Shown in pieces: positions 60,637 to 64,000 of a DNA stretch of 64,000 bases. A model generated the notes under the pieces. That model did not search any database. It saw nothing but the letters and a program-made list of their open reading frames with translations, and was not told the DNA's origin. The DNA is from Oscillospiraceae bacterium (GTDB taxonomy: Bacteria; Bacillota; Clostridia; Oscillospirales; Oscillospiraceae). The first letter of the stretch is position 1, and each line of letters opens with the position of its first letter. Where the stretch lies: positions 1-64,000 of the forward strand of contig JAFQZN010000033.1 in the NCBI GenBank assembly GCA_017405865.1, written 5' to 3'. The position numbers and the translations under genes are program-made.

Positions 60637-62193
60637 TTACCGCCCGATCGCAGTGAAGCAGTCCAAAAGCTGCGCGCAGCGTTCCGGATCGTCGCTGTAC
60701 GAGCGGATCAGCAGCAGCGCGTCGTCGAGCGGCACGATGATGAAGCGCAGGCAGACAGTGCTCCCGTCCATGTTCAAGCTCGCCTGCGCACTCCAGCAGG
60801 TCTTTCCGCAGAAGGAGACCTGTGATTTTTCGCTCGATAAAACCTCTGCCGCTTCTTCAAAGCTTTCCAGCAGGATATTTGCGACGTCTGCATCCTTTTC
60901 GTGCCAGCGGCAGACCTGCACGTAAAGCTCCTCGCCTCCTCCGGATACTGCGTACATATCATACGCTGTGTCCTTGGCGGCAAGCAGCGTCTCGAACGGC
61001 GTCAGTGCCTCACCGTCGCCCTGTTCGATCTGTGTGTCATCTAAAAAGAACCAGCCGTCCGGAATTTGGCACGTCAAGCCAAACGCCTCGTTGCGGTAGG
61101 TATCGCCGCTCACCGTGCCGCGCCCGAAGGTCAGGCCGGAAACCTGCGGAAGCGGAAGCGACTCCGGGCAGTCCGGCAGCAGCTCGTCGTAAGCCTGATA
61201 CAGATGCCGCACACCGCCGCGCTCCTCCATTTCCTCGTCGGAGATGCCGAAATAGCGGAACTGCTCCGGGTATTCCCCCGCGTCCCATGTCGGGTCGAAC
61301 CAATAGTACCCGCCGTCAATCTTCACCATCGTCCACAGGTGGGCGTCTGTAGCGCCGTACTGGCCTGACGCGGGAAACGCCTCGAGCCCGGCAAGCTCGC
61401 ACAGCCACGCCAGCGTTTTGCCGTAGCCTGCGCAGACGGTTTTATGCTTGATCAGCGTGTCGTAATAGAGATTCTTGGCGTGGGTATAGTAATCCTCGCC
61501 TTCGGGATAATCCTCGTCGTAGGCATACCGGACGTTGTCCGTCAGATAGCGGTAGAAATACAGAACCTTATCATAGTCAGAAACGCAGTCCGACGGCAGT
61601 TCCGCGACGACCTGCTTTGCCGCATCAAAGGCTGCAGCCTGCTCCCGGTTCCACTCGGTAAAGTCCACCTGCCAAAGCGGCGTTTTCAGAACACAAAGGC
61701 AGTAGAAAAAGGTCGAGCCGTCGTCCTGAACCGTGAAATTTGATTTGTTGATGTCGCAGCTGATGTCCATCGACCACCAGTATTCCCGGTCGCTGCCCGT
61801 CGGCACACGCATATCGGCAGTACTCGCCGGCAGAACGAAGCGATCGTAGTTGTGCTGCAGCGCGTAACCGATGCAGGCCGGCGTCAGATCCAGCTTCTCC
61901 GGCTCCTCCAGCTCCAGCAGCGAATACCGGGGCAGATAGCCCCCGTCGTCATAACCGATCAGGTCGCTGATCGCAATATTGTCCACGACGGTAACGCCGT
62001 TCTGCGTGATGGCAAATGCAACCTCGTCGTTCATCATGCCGCCTGCGGGGAAATCGTCGTTACGAAAGGCTTTTTGCCACGTGATGTCAAATTCGTCTTG
62101 CGTTGTGTCCTGCTCGCCGACTTGTGCGTTGATGCAGCCCATAAGCGAGACTGCCATTGCGGCAGCGAGCAGCCAGATCAGTGCTTTTTTCAT
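60637..62193 (-). CDS. Lipoprotein with transglutaminase-like domain
   Basis: The 518-residue protein has a signal peptide with lipobox SLMGC (about 15-19). A transglutaminase core (about 225-350) shows TVCAGYGKTLAWLCELAG (catalytic Cys), AHLWTMVKIDG (His) and YWFDPTWD (Asp). A C-terminal domain of about 130 residues is unassigned. Surface transglutaminase-like proteins of clostridia act as peptidases or cross-linkers on wall or exogenous proteins; the role here is open. The ATG follows GGAGG. It is the first gene after the Cys-type T-box, and only 39 bp precede cysE, so it should respond to cysteine starvation. Confidence 0.88.
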   Translation of the reverse strand: MKKALIWLLAAAMAVSLMGCINAQVGEQDTTQDEFDITWQKAFRNDDFPAGGMMNDEVAFAITQNGVTVVDNIAISDLIGYDDGGYLPRYSLLELEEPEKLDLTPACIGYALQHNYDRFVLPASTADMRVPTGSDREYWWSMDISCDINKSNFTVQDDGSTFFYCLCVLKTPLWQVDFTEWNREQAAAFDAAKQVVAELPSDCVSDYDKVLYFYRYLTDNVRYAYDEDYPEGEDYYTHAKNLYYDTLIKHKTVCAGYGKTLAWLCELAGLEAFPASGQYGATDAHLWTMVKIDGGYYWFDPTWDAGEYPEQFRYFGISDEEMEERGGVRHLYQAYDELLPDCPESLPLPQVSGLTFGRGTVSGDTYRNEAFGLTCQIPDGWFFLDDTQIEQGDGEALTPFETLLAAKDTAYDMYAVSGGGEELYVQVCRWHEKDADVANILLESFEEAAEVLSSEKSQVSFCGKTCWSAQASLNMDGSTVCLRFIIVPLDDALLLIRSYSDDPERCAQLLDCFTAIGR

Positions 62194-62204
62194 CTTCCTC
62201 CGCC

Positions 62205-62418
62205 TCCCAAAAAGAAAACCCGCCTCCGGATCGCTCCAGAGGCGGATATACCGCGGTTCCACTCTGTTTTCTAACTCAAGGTCTTGACGCGACCAACGGG
62301 GTCTCCCCTCGCTCACGAACGCACTTCGCCTGCTTCGCACCGTGCCCGCTTTCAGCCGACGGCGGTCACTCTCTGCTGTGTTTCACAGGGTACTCTTTTC
62401 GGTCAACGCGATATTCAT
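62205..62418 (-). promoter_or_regulatory. T-box leader (Cys) upstream of the transglutaminase lipoprotein-cysE-cysS run
   Basis: On the minus strand the leader has AGAGTGGAACCGCGG (62265-62251), whose TGGA fits tRNA acceptor ends with U at the discriminator. An AGAGAGTGACC Stem I element and a probable specifier TGC (Cys) at 62323-62321 precede it. A terminator stem of 11 bp (62245-62220) is followed by GTTTTCTTTTT. It should release read-through when tRNA-Cys is uncharged. Confidence 0.9.
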
Positions 62419-62425
62419 CTTCATT

Positions 62426-62454
62426 ATATTACCATCCGGCGCATTTTGTGTCAA
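62426..62454 (-). promoter_or_regulatory. Sigma-A promoter of the Cys T-box transcript
   Basis: On the minus strand TTGACA (62454-62449) and TAATAT (62431-62426) are separated by 17 nt. It begins right after the pgsA stop. Confidence 0.8.
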
Positions 62455-62455
62455 G

Positions 62456-63028
62456 TTAATTTCCGAATACGTCGCGGTTTTTCACGAAATATTCTATGCC
62501 GGAGTACAGCGTCACCACGGTGATGACGCCGACGATGACCCAGTTGAACACGGTCATAAAGTCCGGGCAAATATAAGTATTGAGGAGGTTGGAGAAGAAT
62601 TCTCCGTTAAGGAACAGCATCAGGCACAGACCCGCCATTGTCAGCGCGGTCTTCATCTTGCCCGACCACGCCGCAGCGATCACCCTGCCCTTGCCGACTG
62701 CGATCAGTCGCAGGCCGGTCACGGCGAATTCACGCGTCAGAACGATCATCAGCGCCCATGCGGGGAAAATGCCCCATTCGCAAAAGACTGCCATCGCAGC
62801 AATCACAAGCACCTTATCCGCAAGCGGATCAAGGAATTTTCCGAGGTCGCTGACCTGATGGTATTTTCTTGCTACCTTGCCGTCGATCAGGTCGGTCAGA
62901 CTGGCGATCACGAAGACAGCCAGCGAGACATAAAGCATGTACGAATAGGACGTTGCAAGATACATGCAAACCAGAAAGACCGGGATCAGAAGCACCCGGA
63001 TCAACGTGATTTTTGTTGCTGTCGTCAT
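62456..63028 (-). CDS. pgsA: CDP-diacylglycerol-glycerol-3-phosphate 3-phosphatidyltransferase
   Basis: PgsA catalyses the committed step to phosphatidylglycerol. The 190-residue membrane protein has five to six helices and the complete CDP-alcohol phosphotransferase motif DLIDGKVAR then GKFLDPLADK (about residues 45-72). The ATG overlaps the stop of rimO by 4 bp. Confidence 0.95.
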   Translation of the reverse strand: MTTATKITLIRVLLIPVFLVCMYLATSYSYMLYVSLAVFVIASLTDLIDGKVARKYHQVSDLGKFLDPLADKVLVIAAMAVFCEWGIFPAWALMIVLTREFAVTGLRLIAVGKGRVIAAAWSGKMKTALTMAGLCLMLFLNGEFFSNLLNTYICPDFMTVFNWVIVGVITVVTLYSGIEYFVKNRDVFGN

Positions 63029-64000
63029 TGCGCCACCTCCTCAAGCCGACCTGTCAGATCGCCGTCATAAACATCTGTGATCCGAACTGGAACAAAGCTG
63101 CCGACCTTGACCGTATCGTCAGCAGTAAAGAGAACTCTGCCGTCGATGTCCGGCGAATCGGCGTAGGTTCTGCCGAAATACCGGTCGCTCTCGGGATCGT
63201 AACCCTCGCAGAGCACCTCCATGACCGTGCCGACGCGCGCGCTGTTGCATTCGTCCATGATGCGCGACTGCAGCTCTTCCACGATCTGCGCGCGGTGAAC
63301 GGCGATTTCCTCATCGGGATAGTCCATCCTTGCCGCGGGCGTTCCCTCCTCCGGAGAGAATGCAAACGCGCCGACGCGCTCCAGCTTATGCTCGCGCAGC
63401 CATTGGCATAGCTCCTCAAACTCTGCCTCGCCCTCGCCCGGCAGACCGGTGATGAGGCTGGTGCGGATCACGACGCCGGGAATCCGCTTGCGCAGCTTGG
63501 CAAACAGCTCGTCCAGCTCCGCGCGCGTACCGCGGCGGTTCATCTTTTTCAGGATCTTATCGTTGACATGCTGAATGGGAATGTCCAGATACTTGACGAT
63601 CTTCGGCTCCGAGGCGATCACATCGATCAGCTCGTCCGTCATTTCGTCCGGATAGAGATAATGCACGCGGATCCAATGCAGCTTCTCGATCTTGCATAGC
63701 TCGCGCAGCAGCTCCGGCAGCTTTCGCTCTCCGTAAAGGTCGATGCCGTAGCGGCTGGTGTCCTGCGCAACGACGAGCAGCTCCTTGACGCCGTCCTCCG
63801 CCAGCATTCTCGCCTCGTACAGGCAGTCTTCCATCGTACGGCTGCGATATTTGCCGCGCAGCGACGGGATGACGCAGTAGGAGCAGCGATTGTCGCAGCC
63901 CTCTGCGATCTTCAGATACGCGTAATAATCCGGCGTTGTGAGGATTCTGCCGACCTCGTCCACGGGCGCGTCAATGCTGTCAAAGCGGGAGACCGTATTG
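63025..64000 (-). CDS. rimO: Ribosomal protein S12 methylthiotransferase RimO (5-prime end outside window)
   Basis: RimO is a radical-SAM enzyme that adds a methylthio group to Asp88 of ribosomal protein S12. The visible 324 residues contain the CDNRCSYC cluster motif near the start of the visible part, the radical SAM barrel, and a C-terminal TRAM domain (VLCEGYDPESDRYFGR then VRITDVYDGDLTG). The reading frame is open to the last base, so the N-terminal UPF0004 domain and the start lie outside. MiaB is a close relative, but the ending and the pgsA neighbour favour RimO. Confidence 0.92.
   Translation of the reverse strand, partial: NTVSRFDSIDAPVDEVGRILTTPDYYAYLKIAEGCDNRCSYCVIPSLRGKYRSRTMEDCLYEARMLAEDGVKELLVVAQDTSRYGIDLYGERKLPELLRELCKIEKLHWIRVHYLYPDEMTDELIDVIASEPKIVKYLDIPIQHVNDKILKKMNRRGTRAELDELFAKLRKRIPGVVIRTSLITGLPGEGEAEFEELCQWLREHKLERVGAFAFSPEEGTPAARMDYPDEEIAVHRAQIVEELQSRIMDECNSARVGTVMEVLCEGYDPESDRYFGRTYADSPDIDGRVLFTADDTVKVGSFVPVRITDVYDGDLTGRLEEVAQ

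Noticed and set aside
60623..60649. Terminator between the transglutaminase lipoprotein and cysE
   Set aside because: A GATCGG-CG/CG-CCGATC hairpin exists, but the T run comes about ten bases after the stem, so it is not a canonical terminator and read-through into cysE is likely.

Overview
The window looks like the chromosome of a GC-rich, anaerobic, endospore-forming Firmicute, most likely in class Clostridia and resembling Oscillospiraceae/Ruminococcaceae. The evidence is a pyruvate:ferredoxin oxidoreductase, SpoVAD/SpoVAE, CotJ coat proteins, a SleC-like cortex-lytic protein, IreB, an EndoA-type MazF behind alanine racemase, two T-box leaders, AGGAGG-type ribosome binding sites and canonical sigma-A promoters. 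I see no rRNA, tRNA, phage, IS or CRISPR. Most of the window is ordinary housekeeping sequence with dense gene packing and many 4-bp ATGA start/stop overlaps.

Layout. 0.2-3.8 kb (minus): VanZ-like protein, CinA-type amidase, ThiI, YifB. 4.0-11.7 kb (plus): PFOR; a membrane-anchored phosphodiester glycosidase homologue that appears to start at AUC; a NifU-like scaffold with its GGGtGRT partner; a small lipoprotein. 11.7-17.1 kb (minus): deacetylase with three SLH repeats, an unknown protein, orphan MazF, Alr, a lipoprotein, NnrD. 17.1-20.9 kb: Phe T-box, pheS, pheT. 21-27 kb (plus): IreB, an NlpC/P60 hydrolase, then a spore block of spoVAD, spoVAE, a 45-residue Asn/Gln-rich peptide, a helical-bundle protein and a SleC-like operon. 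27-31.3 kb (minus): FliB-like methylase, DEDD exonuclease, CotJC, a fused CotJA-CotJB, Nudix, threonine aldolase. 31.4-33.8 kb: REP-like repeats, then an ECF sigma factor gene overlapping a gene for a membrane-tethered serpin. 33.8-37.2 kb: Nudix, glnA, DUF362 ferredoxin-like protein. 37.2-42.3 kb: a structured leader, ssnA, a membrane protein and ygfK (selenium/purine-type catabolism). 42.3-50.7 kb: a REP-like element, a lipoprotein, AlaX-like editing protein, rlmA, prfA, Sua5, a CoaE-M18 aminopeptidase fusion, and a DUF2975/HTH pair. 50.8-54.1 kb: Lgt-like protein, asnA, asnS. 54.1-54.5 kb: AT-rich gap with DnaA-box-like sites. 54.5-64 kb (minus): tsaD, rimI, polA, cysS, cysE, a transglutaminase lipoprotein behind a Cys-type T-box, pgsA, and rimO running off the end.

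Functional links. Translation quality control is concentrated at 43.8-47.9 kb (Ala-tRNA editing, rRNA methylation, RF1, t6A synthesis), with TsaD nearby. Amino-acid starvation sensing is shown by a Phe T-box and by a Cys T-box that governs a surface transglutaminase protein together with cysE and cysS. The most unusual unit is the sigma factor/serpin pair. It has a promoter of the ECF type (AAC, 16 nt, CGTC), a 4-bp gene overlap, and a serpin whose cytosolic N-terminus and transmembrane helix resemble an anti-sigma factor. I infer a protease-sensing transcription switch.
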